Source of the DNA: Ariolimax columbianus
Taxonomy: Eukaryota; Mollusca; Gastropoda; Stylommatophora; Arionidae
Direction: 5' to 3'
Assembly: GCA_036924085.1 (NCBI GenBank)
Contig: JAVGWX010000012.1
Coordinates: 29,597,979-29,661,978 of the forward strand
Length of the DNA: 64,000 nt
The translations under genes and the position numbers were made by a program. This document shows positions 34,301 to 45,682 of the stretch, one piece after another. Under the pieces are notes generated by a model. The model searched no databases. It saw only the letters and a list, made by a program, of their open reading frames with translations, and was not told the origin of the DNA. Every line of letters begins with the position of its first letter. The first letter of the stretch is position 1.

Positions 34301-37300
34301 ATAAATTAGTAGCATATGTGACAAATAATGGGAGAGTTGGTGTCGAATAAATTAGTAGCATATGGGACAAATAATGGAAGAGTTGGTGTCGAATACATTA
34401 GTAGCATATGTGACAAATAATGGAAGAGTTGGTGTCGAATAAATTAGTAGCATATGTGACAAATAATGGGAGAGTTGGTGTCGAATAAATTAGTAGCATA
34501 TGTGACAAATAATGGAAGAGTTGGTGTCGAATAAATTAGTAGCATATGTGACAAATAATGGAAGAGTTGGTGTCGAATACATTAGTAGCATATGTGACAA
34601 ATAATGGAAGAGTTGGTGTCGAATACATTAGTAGCATATGTGACAAATAATGGAAGAGTTGGTGTCGAATACATTAGTAGCATATGTGACAAATAATGGA
34701 AGAGTTGGTGTCGAATACATTAGTAGCATATGTGACAAATAATGGAAGAGTTGGTGTCGAATACATTAGTAGCATATGTGACAAATAATGGAAGAGTTGG
34801 TGTCGAATACATTAGTAGCATATGTGACAAATAATGGGAGAGTTGGTGTCGAATAAATTAGTAGCATATGTGACAAATAATGGAAGAGTTGGTGTCGAAT
34901 AAATTAGTAGCATATGTGACAAATAATGGAAGAGTTGGTGTCGAATACATTAGTAGCATATGTGACAAATAATGGAAGAGTTGGTGTCGAATAAATTAGT
35001 AGCATATGTGACAAATAATGGAAGAGTTGGTGTCGAATAAATTAGTAGCATATGTGACAAATAATGGAAGAGTTGGTGTCGAATAAATTAGTAGCATATG
35101 TGACAAATAATGGAAGAGTTGGTGTCGAATAAATTAGTAGCATATGTGACAAATAATGGAAGAGTTGGTGTCGAATAAATTAGTAGCATATGTGACAAAT
35201 AATGGAAGAGTTGGTGTCGAATAAATTAGTAGCATATGTGACAAATAATGGAAGAGTTGGTGTCGAATAAATTAGTAGCATATGTGACAAATAAGGGAAG
35301 AGTTGGTGTCGAATAAATTAGTAGCATATGTGACAAATAATGGAAGAGTTGGTGTCGAATAAATTAGTAGCATATGTGACAAATAATGGAAGAGTTGGTG
35401 TCGAATAAATTAGTAGCATATGTGACAAATAATGGAAGAGTTGGTGTCGAATAAATTAGTAGCATATGTGACAAATAATGGAAGAGTTGGTGTCGAATAA
35501 ATTAGTAGCATATGTGACAAATAATGGAAGAGTTGGTGTCGAATAAATTAGTAGCATATGTGACAAATAATGGGAGAGTTGGTGTCGAATAAATTAGTAG
35601 CATATTTGACAAATAATGGGAGAGTTGGTGTCGAATAAATTAGTAGCATATGTGACAAATAATGGAAGAGTTGGTGTCGAATACATTAGTAGCATATGTG
35701 ACAAATAATGGAAGAGTTGGTGTCGAATAAATTAGTAGCATATGTGACAAATAATGGAAGAGTTGGTGTCGAATAAATTAGTAGCATATGTGACAAATAA
35801 TGGAAGAGTTGGTGTCGAATACATTAGTAGCATATGTGACAAATAATGGAAGAGTTGGTGTCGAATACATTAGTAGCATATGTGACAAATAATGGGAGAG
35901 TTGGTGTCGAATAAATTAGTAGCATATGTGACAAATAATGGAAGAGTTGGTGTCGAATAAATTAGTAGCATATGTGACAAATAATGGAAGAGTTGGTGTC
36001 GAATACATTAGTAGCATATGTGACAAATAATGGAAGAGTTGGTGTCGAATACATTAGTAGCATATGTGACAAATAATGGAAGAGTTGGTGTCGAATACAT
36101 TAGTAGCATATGTGACAAATAATGGAAGAGTTGGTGTCGAATACATTAGTAGCATATGTGACAAATAATGGAAGAGTTGGTGTCGAATACATTAGTAGCA
36201 TATGTGACAAATAATGGAAGAGTTGGTGTCGAATAAATTAGTAGCATATGTGACAAATAATGGGAGAGTTGGTGTCGAATAAATTAGTAGCATATGTGAC
36301 AAATAATGGGAGAGTTGGTGTCGAATAAATTAGTAGCATATTTGACAAATAATGTGAGAGTTGGTGTCGAATAAATTAGTAGCATATTTGACAAATAAAG
36401 GGAGAGTTGGTGTCGAATAAATTAGTAGCATATGTGACAAATAATGGAAGAGTTGGTGTCGAATACATTAGTAGCATATGTGACAAATAATGGAAGAGTT
36501 GGTGTCGAATAAATTAGTAGCATATGTGACAAATAATGGAAGAGTTGGTGTCGAATAAATTAGTAGCATATGTGACAAATAATGGGAGAGTTGGTGTCGA
36601 ATAAATTAGTAGCATATGTGACAAATAATGGGAGAGTTGGTGTCGAATAAATTAGTAGCATATGTGACAAATAATGGAAGAGTTGGTGTCGAATACATTA
36701 GTAGCATATGTGACAAATAATGGAAGAGTTGGTGTCGAATACATTAGTAGCATATGTGACAAATAATGGAAGAGTTGGTGTCGAATAAATTAGTAGCATA
36801 TGTGACAAATAATGGAAGAGTTGGTGTCGAATAAATTAGTAGCATATGTGACAAATAATGGAAGAGTTGGTGTCGAATACATTAGTAGCATATGTGACAA
36901 ATAATGGAAGAGTTGGTGTCGAATACATTAGTAGCATATTTGACAAATAATGGAAGAGTTGGTGTCGAATACATTAGTAGCATATGTGACAAATAATGGA
37001 AGAGTTGGTGTCGAATACATTAGTAGCATATGTGACAAATAATGGAAGAGTTGGTGTCGAATAAATTAGTAGCATATGTGACAAATAATGGAAGAGTTGG
37101 TGTCGAATAAATTAGTAGCATATGTGACAAATAATGGAAGAGTTGGTGTCGAATACATTAGTAGCATATGTGACAAATAATGGAAGAGTTGGTGTCGAAT
37201 ACATTAGTAGCATATGTGACAAATAATGGAAGAGTTGGTGTCGAATACATTAGTAGCATATGTGACAAATAATGGAAGAGTTGGTGTCGAATAAATTAGT

Positions 37301-39013
37301 AGCATATGTGACAAATAATGGAAGAGTTGGTGTCGAATAAATTAGTAGCATATGTGACAAATAATGGAAGAGTTGGTGTCGAATACATTAGTAGCATATG
37401 TGACAAATAATGGAAGAGTTGGTGTCGAATAAATTAGTAGCATATGTGACAAATAATGGGAGAGTTGGTGTCGAATAAATTAGTAGCATATGTGACAAAT
37501 AATGGAAGAGTTGGTGTCGAATAAATTAGTAGCATATGTGACAAATAATGGAAGAGTTGGTGTCGAATACATTAGTAGCATATGTGACAAATAATGGAAG
37601 AGTTGGTGTCGAATACATTAGTAGCATATGTGACAAATAATGGAAGAGTTGGTGTCGAATACATTAGTAGCATATGTGACAAATAATGGAAGAGTTGGTG
37701 TCGAATACATTAGTAGCATATGTGACAAATAATGGAAGAGTTGGTGTCGAATACATTAGTAGCATATGTGACAAATAATGGAAGAGTTGGTGTCGAATAC
37801 ATTAGTAGCATATGTGACAAATAATGGGAGAGTTGGTGTCGAATAAATTAGTAGCATATGTGACAAATAATGGAAGAGTTGGTGTCGAATAAATTAGTAG
37901 CATATGTGACAAATAATGGAAGAGTTGGTGTCGAATACATTAGTAGCATATGTGACAAATAATGGAAGAGTTGGTGTCGAATACATTAGTAGCATATGTG
38001 ACAAATAATGGAAGAGTTGGTGTCGAATACATTAGTAGCATATGTGACAAATAATGGAAGAGTTGGTGTCGAATACATTAGTAGCATATGTGACAAATAA
38101 TGGAAGAGTTGGTGTCGAATAAATTAGTAGCATATGTGACAAATAATGGGAGAGTTGGTGTCGAATAAATTAGTAGCATATGTGACAAATAATGGGAGAG
38201 TTGGTGTCGAATAAATTAGTAGCATATGTGACAAATAATGGAAGAGTTGGTGTCGAATACATTAGTAGCATATGTGACAAATAATGGAAGAGTTGGTGTC
38301 GAATACATTAGTAGCATATGTGACAAATAATGGGAGAGTTGGTGTCGAATAAATTAGTAGCATATGTGACAAATAATGGAAGAGTTGGTGTCGAATACAT
38401 TAGTAGCATATGTGACAAATAATGGGAGAGTTGGTGTCGAATAAATTAGTAGCATATGTGACAAATAATGGAAGAGTTGGTGTCGAATACATTAGTAGCA
38501 TATGTGACAAATAATGGGAGATTTGGTGTCGAATAAATTAGTAGCATATGTGACAAATAATGGAAGAGTTGGTGTCGAATAAATTAGTAGCATATGTGAC
38601 AAATAATGGAAGAGTTGGTGTCGAATACATTAGTAGCATATGTGACAAATAATGGAAGAGTTGGTGTCGAATACATTAGTAGCATATGTGACAAATAATG
38701 GAAGAGTTGGTGTCGAATACATTAGTAGCATATGTGACAAATAATGGAAGAGTTGGTGTCGAATAAATTAGTAGCATATGTGACAAATAATGGAAGAGTT
38801 GGTGTCGAATACATTAGTAGCATATGTGACAAATAATGGAAGAGTTGGTGTCGAATAAATTAGTAGCATATGTGACAAATAATGGAAGAGTTGGTGTCGA
38901 ATAAATTAGTAGCATATGTGACAAATAATGGAAGAGTTGGTGTCGAATACATTAGTAGCATATGTGACAAATAATGGAAGAGTTGGTGTCGAATAAGCTA
39001 ATAGTATATGTGA
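31341..39013. repeat. 46-bp satellite-like array, about 167 copies, no net length change
   Basis: Unit: GAAGAGTTGGTGTCGAATAA then ATTAGTAGCATATGTGACAA then ATAATG. Unit starts at 31341, 31709, 32445, 33135, 34561, 37551 and 38977 are all separated by exact multiples of 46, so there is no net insertion or deletion over 7.6 kb. Three unit types make up nearly the whole array: A (GGAAG with AAATTA), B (GGAAG with ACATTA) and C (GGGAG with AAATTA). Rare changes such as CAGATG, CATTTG and AATAAG mark single units. There is no long open frame, and no sign of transcription can be judged. Confidence 0.98.
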
Positions 39014-39194
39014 TACCACCTGGTGAAGGAGTTGTGAAATAAAATCCGAGCAGGAACCACCAATCGTCAGAAAACTCCACACAAACACCAGAGCGAGTTA
39101 AGAACGCAGCCACTAAGGCGCGGCCACCTTACTTTACCATTTTGGTGGTTCCTGTTCGAATTATATTTCACAACTTCTTCACTAGGAGGTATCA
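39011..39194. repeat. Hairpin: 53-bp inverted repeat with about 78-bp loop
   Basis: The left arm 39011-39063 (TGATACCACCTGGTGAAGGA to AACCACCAA) is the reverse complement of 39142-39194 with about six mismatches. It lies exactly where the 46-bp array stops. It could be a small fold-back or MITE-like element, but no target-site duplication is visible. Confidence 0.88.
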
Positions 39195-39771
39195 GGCACT
39201 TTATTATTTGGAATTGATATGATTTCGATCAGTTATGTTATCCTGTTTGTTATTCTGCATTTCGCTGCATTTCATGTCTGGCTCAAGCCGTGGAAGACCA
39301 GTTAATGACGAAGTTCAACGTTCCTCTTAACTGTACACCAGAATTCAGTCTAGATAATCACTACTCAATGACCTTTCTACTCAGACTGAAACCGACTTCC
39401 TTCTGCCCGCCCGCCACCCCTTCCACCGCCGGAGGTTACACGATACTCTCTAAACCTCGTATTCTCAGCACAGCAAAGGTCACGCTGACCAAAGGTGGAC
39501 ACAATCAGAAATCTGGACGAGAAACACGTAAATACAGAGAGTTTGACATGGACAGACACGGAAAGCTTGACACTAACATTGGTCTAACACACTCCTCGCG
39601 GCCGTCATCCCAAGGCTGCGGAGTACACGACTTCACCTGGAGAGTCTGTAGGGGTTTTAGTCGACCGCTACGCATGAACACAGCCTCAGCAGTTGAACAT
39701 AGTAGTGGTCGATCGACGCAACTGGTTTTTGTCGCCTACACTAACATTATTATTATATATGACGAATGTTG
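39195..39771 (+). other. Interrupting segment with a 176-codon frame of unknown meaning
   Basis: An open frame from 39290 to 39820 runs into the second 46-bp array. It starts MEDQLMTKFNVPLNCTPEFS and has no recognisable domain, signal peptide or membrane segment. Since it uses array sequence for its last 17 codons, I do not regard it as a gene. Confidence 0.3.
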
Positions 39772-40090
39772 GAAGAGAGTTGTGTCGAATAAGTTAGTAG
39801 CATTTGTGACAATCATTTGAAGAGTTAATTTCAAATAAGTTAGTAGAATTTGTGACAATCATTTGAAGAGTTAATTTCAAATAAGTTAGTAGCATTTGTG
39901 ACAATCATTTGAAGAGTTAATTTCAAATAAGCTAGTAGAATTTGTGACAATCATTTGAAGAGTTAATTTCAAATAAGCTAGTAGAATTTGTGACAATCAT
40001 TTGAAGAGTTAATTTCAAATAAGCTAGTAGAATTTGTGACAATCATTTGAAGAGTTAATTTCAAATAAGCTAGTAATATATGCGACACAT
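39772..40090. repeat. Diverged 46-bp sub-array, 7 copies
   Basis: Unit: GAAGAGTTAATTTCAAATAA then GCTAGTAGAATTTGTGACAA then TCATTT. It has the same period and about 70 percent match to the main array. The last main-array unit (AATAAGCTAATAGTATATG) is intermediate. Confidence 0.93.
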
Positions 40091-40865
40091 ATTGAAAGAG
40101 ATGGTGTTGACTACATTGTTATTATTTGCCTGAGTCGATATTGGGCCCGAAATGGGGAAAAAATAACAGTAACACTGTGACCTTGTAGGCACGTCTTAAG
40201 AGATTATTAAGGAGGGGTGTGCAGGGAACTGGCTACTCCATCCGATATAAACTGTTAGTAAAATATCTTCAACAGTGTTGAAGACCTATGCTCAAGAGGA
40301 GGTTGAAAATGTATTGAATAGTTACTTTTATACGTGCGATATTTTGAGAAAGTTTGTGTCAAATAATTTGGTAGTAGCATATGTGCGGAACTAGAAAATG
40401 TAGGATTAATAAGAAGAAATGATGTCTACTACCAGTGGTTGAAGAAAATCAACTACTTCAAGTCCGTTTGGAAATAAATACACGATACGTTGACAAATGA
40501 CCTTGTAATTATGCAGAACATTGTCGTTGACTTCCTTGTGGCTTATAAAAACCGAGATTCCAAGATCTTCTTGTAGTTCCTGATCAACTGATCGAACATA
40601 TTATGAAAACGGGAACAGTGAACGAAACTGGGTCAGTCCTATCGATTTGTTATTCTCATCAAAATATGGATACCGGATGTTGTTAGTGTTTGAAGCTGGA
40701 ATAACAGATATATATTCTACGTCTCTGCATCAGTGTTACCGGGGTCCAAACGGGGAATAAAGAATAGCAAAACTGTAACTTGCTAGGTTTGTCGTATGAG
40801 GCAGCTAATTAGGGTTGGGCATGGAGGCCTGTGTTTAAATTGTAAGCAGCAACAACTTCAATATA
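40091..40865. other. No gene seen
   Basis: No coding signal. GGGGTGTGCAGGGAACTGGC TACTCC near 40215 and TATCTTCAACAGTGTTG near 40264 hint at a worn SINE B body. Confidence 0.35.
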
Positions 40866-41110
40866 TATGAATGGTGGCCTAGTGGTTAGGTGGCACGGCT
40901 CACAATCCGAAGGTTCTGGGTTCGATCCCCATCACAGCATTGGCCGTTACCCAGGGGAAGCAAACCCTTAGAAAATGCAGGAGGAAGCAGGCCCTTACAT
41001 AAAATGCATGCTAAAGTCGGATGCATAAAAACCACGGTATAACGCACACCGCCTTTGGGGATTAGAGAAATAAGGTGAACGCCAAACAAATATAGAAAAA
41101 CATAAAAAAT
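40866..41110 (+). repeat. tRNA-headed SINE
   Basis: The head at 40868-40935 has an A-box-like TGGCCTAGTGGTTAGG and a B-box GGTTCGATCCC spaced as in tRNA, with an anticodon-arm-like stretch between. The body continues AAATGCAGGAGGAAGCAGGC and ends in an AT-rich tail. No second copy of this body was found in the window. A tRNA pseudogene is the alternative. Confidence 0.6.
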
Positions 41111-41393
41111 ATATATGCACAGGTGAACATGTGAGGACGCGGCGTGTATCTGTTTAGACATATGCTCTAAAGGGAGCTGAAAAGGATTTGATTGATGACT
41201 GATTATTTGCCTCTAGTAGTCCACATATTGTCGGGGCTCGACAAAGAATGCAAGGTATCGTAACACCTTAAAACTATAAAGCACGTCACAAGAGGTGACT
41301 GACTAACGGGGAATGAACGTGGGGCCGGCCACCTCATCCTGTCGAAACTGTAAGCCACATTAACCTCAACAAATATGGATAAGCCAACGTATG

Positions 41394-41724
41394 GCTTGGC
41401 TTCATTCGTTCTTAATCTCCCGCTACCAAACCCTGAATTAAGTAGCAGAATGCAGTCCAGAGAACGGAATGCGTTGTGTCGTAGTTTACTGCTTGATTGC
41501 GATATTTGCACCTTTCGGTCCAACACATCCGACTTCAGAAAGCATTTTTTGAGTGTCAGGTTAGCATTCTCTCTTCGATCCCTTCACCTTAGCCAGTCTG
41601 CCCTGCTGCAGCCTGTTATCCAGGATCACCGCGTGGATGGTGTAGAAGGGTCTTGGCAGCTCTGGTTCGCTGGCCCTGACGCTAGTAGTCAGCTATGGGT
41701 CGCTGACCACTGCAACTCATGCGC
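41394..41724 (-). repeat. SINE-like family A, antisense, with 17-bp duplication
   Basis: From GCTTGGCTTCATTCGTTC to CAACTCATGCGC; its 5' end is shortened by about 25 bp. Flanks GGATAAGCCAACGTATG (41377-41393) and GGACAAGCCAACGTATG (41725-41741) match at 16 of 17 positions. The tail is of the GAAGCCAAG type. Confidence 0.9.
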
Positions 41725-41804
41725 GGACAAGCCAACGTATGAGAAATATACAACTCACCAGTTGGAAACGACGATTCCAGAATGGGCTGATTGATTGGTA
41801 GGTA

Positions 41805-42132
41805 TACACAAAAAATGATGCTTATTACCAGTTGAACAGAAGAGAGCAGGTCGTGGTCTTCAGACTCCGCACAGGCCACAACAGACTGAGGTACCACCTT
41901 TTCAATAAACTGAAGATAGGTGGCACTGACCAATGCACTTGTGGTACCGGGAAAATGACCGCTGAACATCTGCTGCAAAACTGCCCGTCATACGAGGACC
42001 AGAGAAAGCACATGTGGCCATCACCAGTGGCAACACTAGACAAGCTCTATGGCAGTGTCGACAGCCTCAGGATGACCGCTGCTTTTTTCGAAAAATATGG
42101 GTTGACGTTTGACAGCGTACGAAGAAGAAGAA
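41805..42132 (+). pseudogene. Jockey-like LINE 3' end, 5'-truncated, with duplication
   Basis: One frame (41832-42161) reads NRREQVVVFRLRTGHNRLRY, then CTCGTGKMTAEHLLQNCPSY, then EDQRKHMWP. This is the Cys-rich tail after RNase H. It ends in a GTACGAAGAAGAAGAAG tail. Flanks GATTGGTAGGTA (41793-41804) and GATTGGCAGGTA (42133-42144) are the target-site duplication with one mismatch. Confidence 0.9.
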
Positions 42133-42144
42133 GATTGGCAGGTA

Positions 42145-43195
42145 GGGCGAAAGTGTCCTAAATAACGATGAAAAACGACTGCATTATGCGGGGAACAAAA
42201 CTTAGTTATTAAAAGCACAAGGTTACCACACAACCGTATCCATGCCTACACAAGATCTGAACAAGAAACAAAAAATTGATTATGGGATAGGGAGGACAAG
42301 TGCATTTTAGTATGTGAGGGACCCTAGAGTGATCAAAGGACATGACACAGGAAGTGACCATCACCTAGGGGAAATAAAGAGAGTAACTGAAGAAGCTTCC
42401 CCATCAAGGCAAAATCCAAAAACCATGCATAAAAACTAAACAACGCAAGTGGAGAAAAGAGAATGAAGACCAACTAACTAAGAGAGCCAGATGTACAGAG
42501 GAGATACCAGGAGCTTGAAAAGACAGTAGTATGAAGTATAGATGAATTAGAAGAGGAGATGCCAGGGGATTATAAAGACAGCAATAGGAAGTATAGAGGA
42601 ATTAGAGGAGATAACAGGGGTTTAAAGAGACAGCAATAGGAATTATAGATGAATTAGAAGAGGAGATACACAGGGCTTATAGAGAGAGCAATAGGAAGTA
42701 TAGATGAATTAGAAGAGGACATAAAAACTCCCTGGTTAAAGTTCAAGAAAATCGTATAGTAGCTACAGAAGAGACATGTGAAATCAGAACAGGGAGGCAG
42801 AGAAAGAGTACACCAAAGTGGACAGAACAAGTGACAAGAACAATAGGAGAATAGAAAAAGGTATGGAGGCAATACAGCAGGACAAAGAAAGAACTGCAAC
42901 GATTAAGTAACTGGCAGAACAGAAGCAGCAGAAAAAGTGCTAACAGCAAAACCAAGATCCTGCGAGGACTGTTGAGAAAGTCTGGACAAGAAGGCAGAAG
43001 AAAACCAGGAACTGGGTACAGCCTAAAGAGACCACGAAAAAGTGCCAATTGAAATTTGTAAAAGACAAACAAAGTGCTTTGCTTATAACTCCGAAGGATG
43101 TAATTGATAGATAGAATGGCTATTTCACAAACCTCATCTCTGCAGAGGAGTACCAAGTTATAGATACTAAATGCTTAAATAAAGACAAGGGAATC
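42145..43195 (+). pseudogene. LINE endonuclease end and linker, degenerate
   Basis: In mixed plus-strand frames DPRVIKGHDTGSDHHLGEIK (about 42313-42372) is the last endonuclease block with its SDH motif. It is followed by a Lys-rich segment and, beyond an array, PKWTEQV, VWRQYSRTKKELQR, SWEDF-like and GYFTNLISAEE frames typical of the linker before RT. There are many stops. The sequence is cut at 43195 by an antisense Jockey-like copy. The first 150 bases (42145-42290) show nothing recognisable. Confidence 0.6.
42533..42735. repeat. 55-bp minisatellite in LINE linker, about 4 copies
   Basis: Unit: AAGTATAGATGAATTAGAAG then AGGAGATGCCAGGGGATTAT then AAAGACAGCAATAGG. One unit is 52 bp. Confidence 0.85.
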
Positions 43196-43530
43196 TTCTT
43201 CTTCTTCTTCTTCTGCGTACACAGTCAGACAGTAACCATTATTTTTTCGAAAAAAGCGGCGGTCATCCCGAGGCTCTCGCCACTGCCATAGAGCTTGTCT
43301 TGCAGTTCCACTGGTAATGGCCACATCTGCTCTCTCTGATCCTCGTATGTCGGGCAGTTCTGCAGCAGATGTTCAGTGGTCATTTTACCAGTACCGCACG
43401 GGCATTCGTCGGTACACCCTATCTTCAATTTGTTGAATAGGTGGTACCTCAGTCTGTTGTGGCCAGTGCGAAGTCTGAAGACAACTACCTGCTCTCTTCG
43501 GTTCAACTGGTAATAGGCATCGTTTTTGGC
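43196..43530 (-). pseudogene. Jockey-like LINE 3' end, antisense, with duplication
   Basis: The minus strand encodes DAYYQLNRREQVVVFRLRTG, then CTDECPCGTGKMTTEHLLQN, then CPTYEDQREQMWP, the same tail as the copy at 41805. It ends with a GCAGAAGAAGAAGAAG tail. Identical 10-bp repeats CAAGGGAATC at 43186-43195 and 43531-43540 flank it. One frame (105 aa) is intact but lacks RT and endonuclease. Confidence 0.92.
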
Positions 43531-43540
43531 CAAGGGAATC

Positions 43541-43699
43541 AATAACAGGGAAAATATCCTAAATAGGTTGCCAAAGTGGCAGGAAATGATAATATAACAC
43601 GAGAATGGTCAACTACATGGGAGCTATAGGTGGATTGAAGGTTCTCCTGCCATTCTGGCTCCACAAGTCTACACACAAAAAGTGGGAGATTCTCATTAT
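43541..43699. other. No gene seen
   Basis: Short flank between the Jockey-like copy and the array. Confidence 0.4.
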
Positions 43700-44024
43700 T
43701 AGACAGGACTTGAAGATAGAAATAATTACAGGACTGGAAGATAGTCATTATTAGACAGGACTGGAAGATAGTTATCATTACAGGACTGGAAGATAGTCAT
43801 TATTAGACAAGACTGGAAGAGAGTTATCATTACAGGACTGGAAGATAGTCATTATTAGACAGGACTGGATTATAGTTATCATTACAGGACTGGAAGATAG
43901 TCATTATTAGACAGGACTGGAAGAGAGTTATCATTACAGGACTGGAAGATAGTCATTATTAGACAGGACTGGAAGATAGTTATCATTACAGGACTGGAAG
44001 ATAGTCATTATTAGACAGGACTGG
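43700..44024. repeat. Two-monomer minisatellite (27 + 25 bp), about 6 pairs
   Basis: GGACTGGAAGATAGTCATTA TTAGACA alternates with GGACTGGAAGATAGTTATCA TTACA, giving a 52-bp higher-order period. Confidence 0.93.
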
Positions 44025-44357
44025 AGTTAGCCACCATTAAAGGACTGGAGTTAGCCACCATTAAAAGACTGCAGTTAGCCACCATTAAAGGACTGCAGTT
44101 AGCCACCATTAAAGGACTAGAGTTAGCCACCATTAAAGGACTAGAGTTAGCCACCATTAAAGGACTTGAGTTAGCCACCATTAAAGGACTTGAGTTAGCC
44201 ACCATTAAAGGACTGCAGTTAGCCACCATTAAAGGACTAGAGTTAGCCACCATTAAAGGACTAGAGTTAGCCCCCATTAAAGGACTTGAGTTAGCCACCA
44301 TTAAAGGACTGCAGTTAGCCACCATTAAAGGACTAGAGTTAGCCACCATTAAAGGAC
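44025..44357. repeat. 24-bp minisatellite, about 14 copies
   Basis: Unit: GGACTGGAGTTAGCCACCAT TAAA, with CTGCAG, CTAGAG and CTTGAG variants. It follows the 27/25 array without a gap and shares its GGACTGGA start, so one array grades into the other. Confidence 0.95.
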
Positions 44358-44539
44358 TGAAAGTGGTTAGAAAAGTTTACATGACTCGGTATTGTTGGAG
44401 ATGGGGAGATTGGATAACATGATATCAACTCAATTCCAACTCTCACAGAGCCTACACTCGCGCATTGATAACAAGTAACACAACATCGAAATGGCTGCAC
44501 TGAACGCAGATGTTCTGACTAGTGAGGTATTGGATCGTT

Positions 44540-44895
44540 CTCTCTCTCACTCTCACTCACTTATTATCATTTTCTCACTGACTCATTCTCTCTCACTCAC
44601 TCTCTTTTAGTCATTAAATCACTCCCTCTCTCTTAGTAACTCTTTCTCTTAGTCCCTCACTACCTCTCAATCTGTCTCCCTTTCTCTCCCTTTCTCTCTC
44701 TTCGTCACAGATTCTCTCTTTCACTCACTCATTACCTCTCCCACTCAATCTCTCCCTTTCTCTCTCTTCGTCACTTATTCACTCACTCTCTCACACTTTC
44801 TCTCACCCACTCTCTCGCTCTTACATATTCACTCTCTTCACTCACTCTCTCTCTTATTTACTCACTCTCTCTCTCTTACTCCCTTACTCACTCTT
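44540..44895. repeat. CT-rich low-complexity tract
   Basis: CTCTCACTCACTCTC-type words over about 350 bp. Confidence 0.9.
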
Positions 44896-45682
44896 TCAAT
44901 TGTAATGGAGTGTTCAGACAAACAAATGATTAGTCTCGTGTGTCCATACATGATGGAGGGGCTACCATACAGGCCACCATTACGTAGACATGTTCTTACA
45001 CTGGCAATGTTTGCCCGGGTAGCAGATAACATTCTACTTTTTCTTATTCTCAACTACCAAGGATTCTTGTACATGCACATCCTGCGCATCGATCCTCTTT
45101 TATCCTCCGCCTCAGATAGATATAGGCCCTGATCTCACTTCACTTGAGGCGTCTACGCTTGAAAATCTCCAGTATTCGAACTACAATCGTTTGGCACTTT
45201 CGTTCGTTCGTTTTTCTGAGAGGCGATCAGCTGTCCTCTAAATCATAGTGTTACGACTATTAACAATATGGATAACTTAAGACATATGTCAACATGAATG
45301 CCCAGACTGTTGATCGTCACCAACATATGTATCCGCCACATAACATCAAACCAGGATGTAATAATAAACACAGACGGCTGGTTATAGACAAGATAATAAT
45401 CAATTCAGTAGCAGATTATCTCGTCTTCCCAGTCACAATGTTAGGCGGCCTAGGAAGCTCTCATCTTCTTTCGTGCGCCATCTGCGTGCTTGTTTTTAAT
45501 TCATGTATCTGTAGTCACATCATTGGGCAAATGTCCTCGGTATTACAGTGTAAGCACGCAAAAATGGATTTTTAAAAAACACGTTACACAACACGATATG
45601 CCTACCCACATTGTGCTATCAGTGGCTGAATTGGACATCAGCAAACAAAGATGAAAGATACATAGTAACAAGAGATTACATG
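44896..45682. other. No gene seen
   Basis: Short frames at 44905-45132 and 45294-45575 have no recognisable content. Confidence 0.4.

Noticed and set aside
31341..39013. CRISPR-like array
   Set aside because: Units are contiguous with no unique spacers and the context is eukaryotic; it is a tandem repeat.
39290..39820. 176-codon plus-strand frame as a host gene
   Set aside because: No recognisable domain, ends inside the 46-bp sub-array, and no splice or promoter context; kept only as an unnamed segment.
40866..40945. Functional tRNA gene
   Set aside because: A- and B-boxes are present but the acceptor ends do not pair well and the sequence continues into a SINE-like body.
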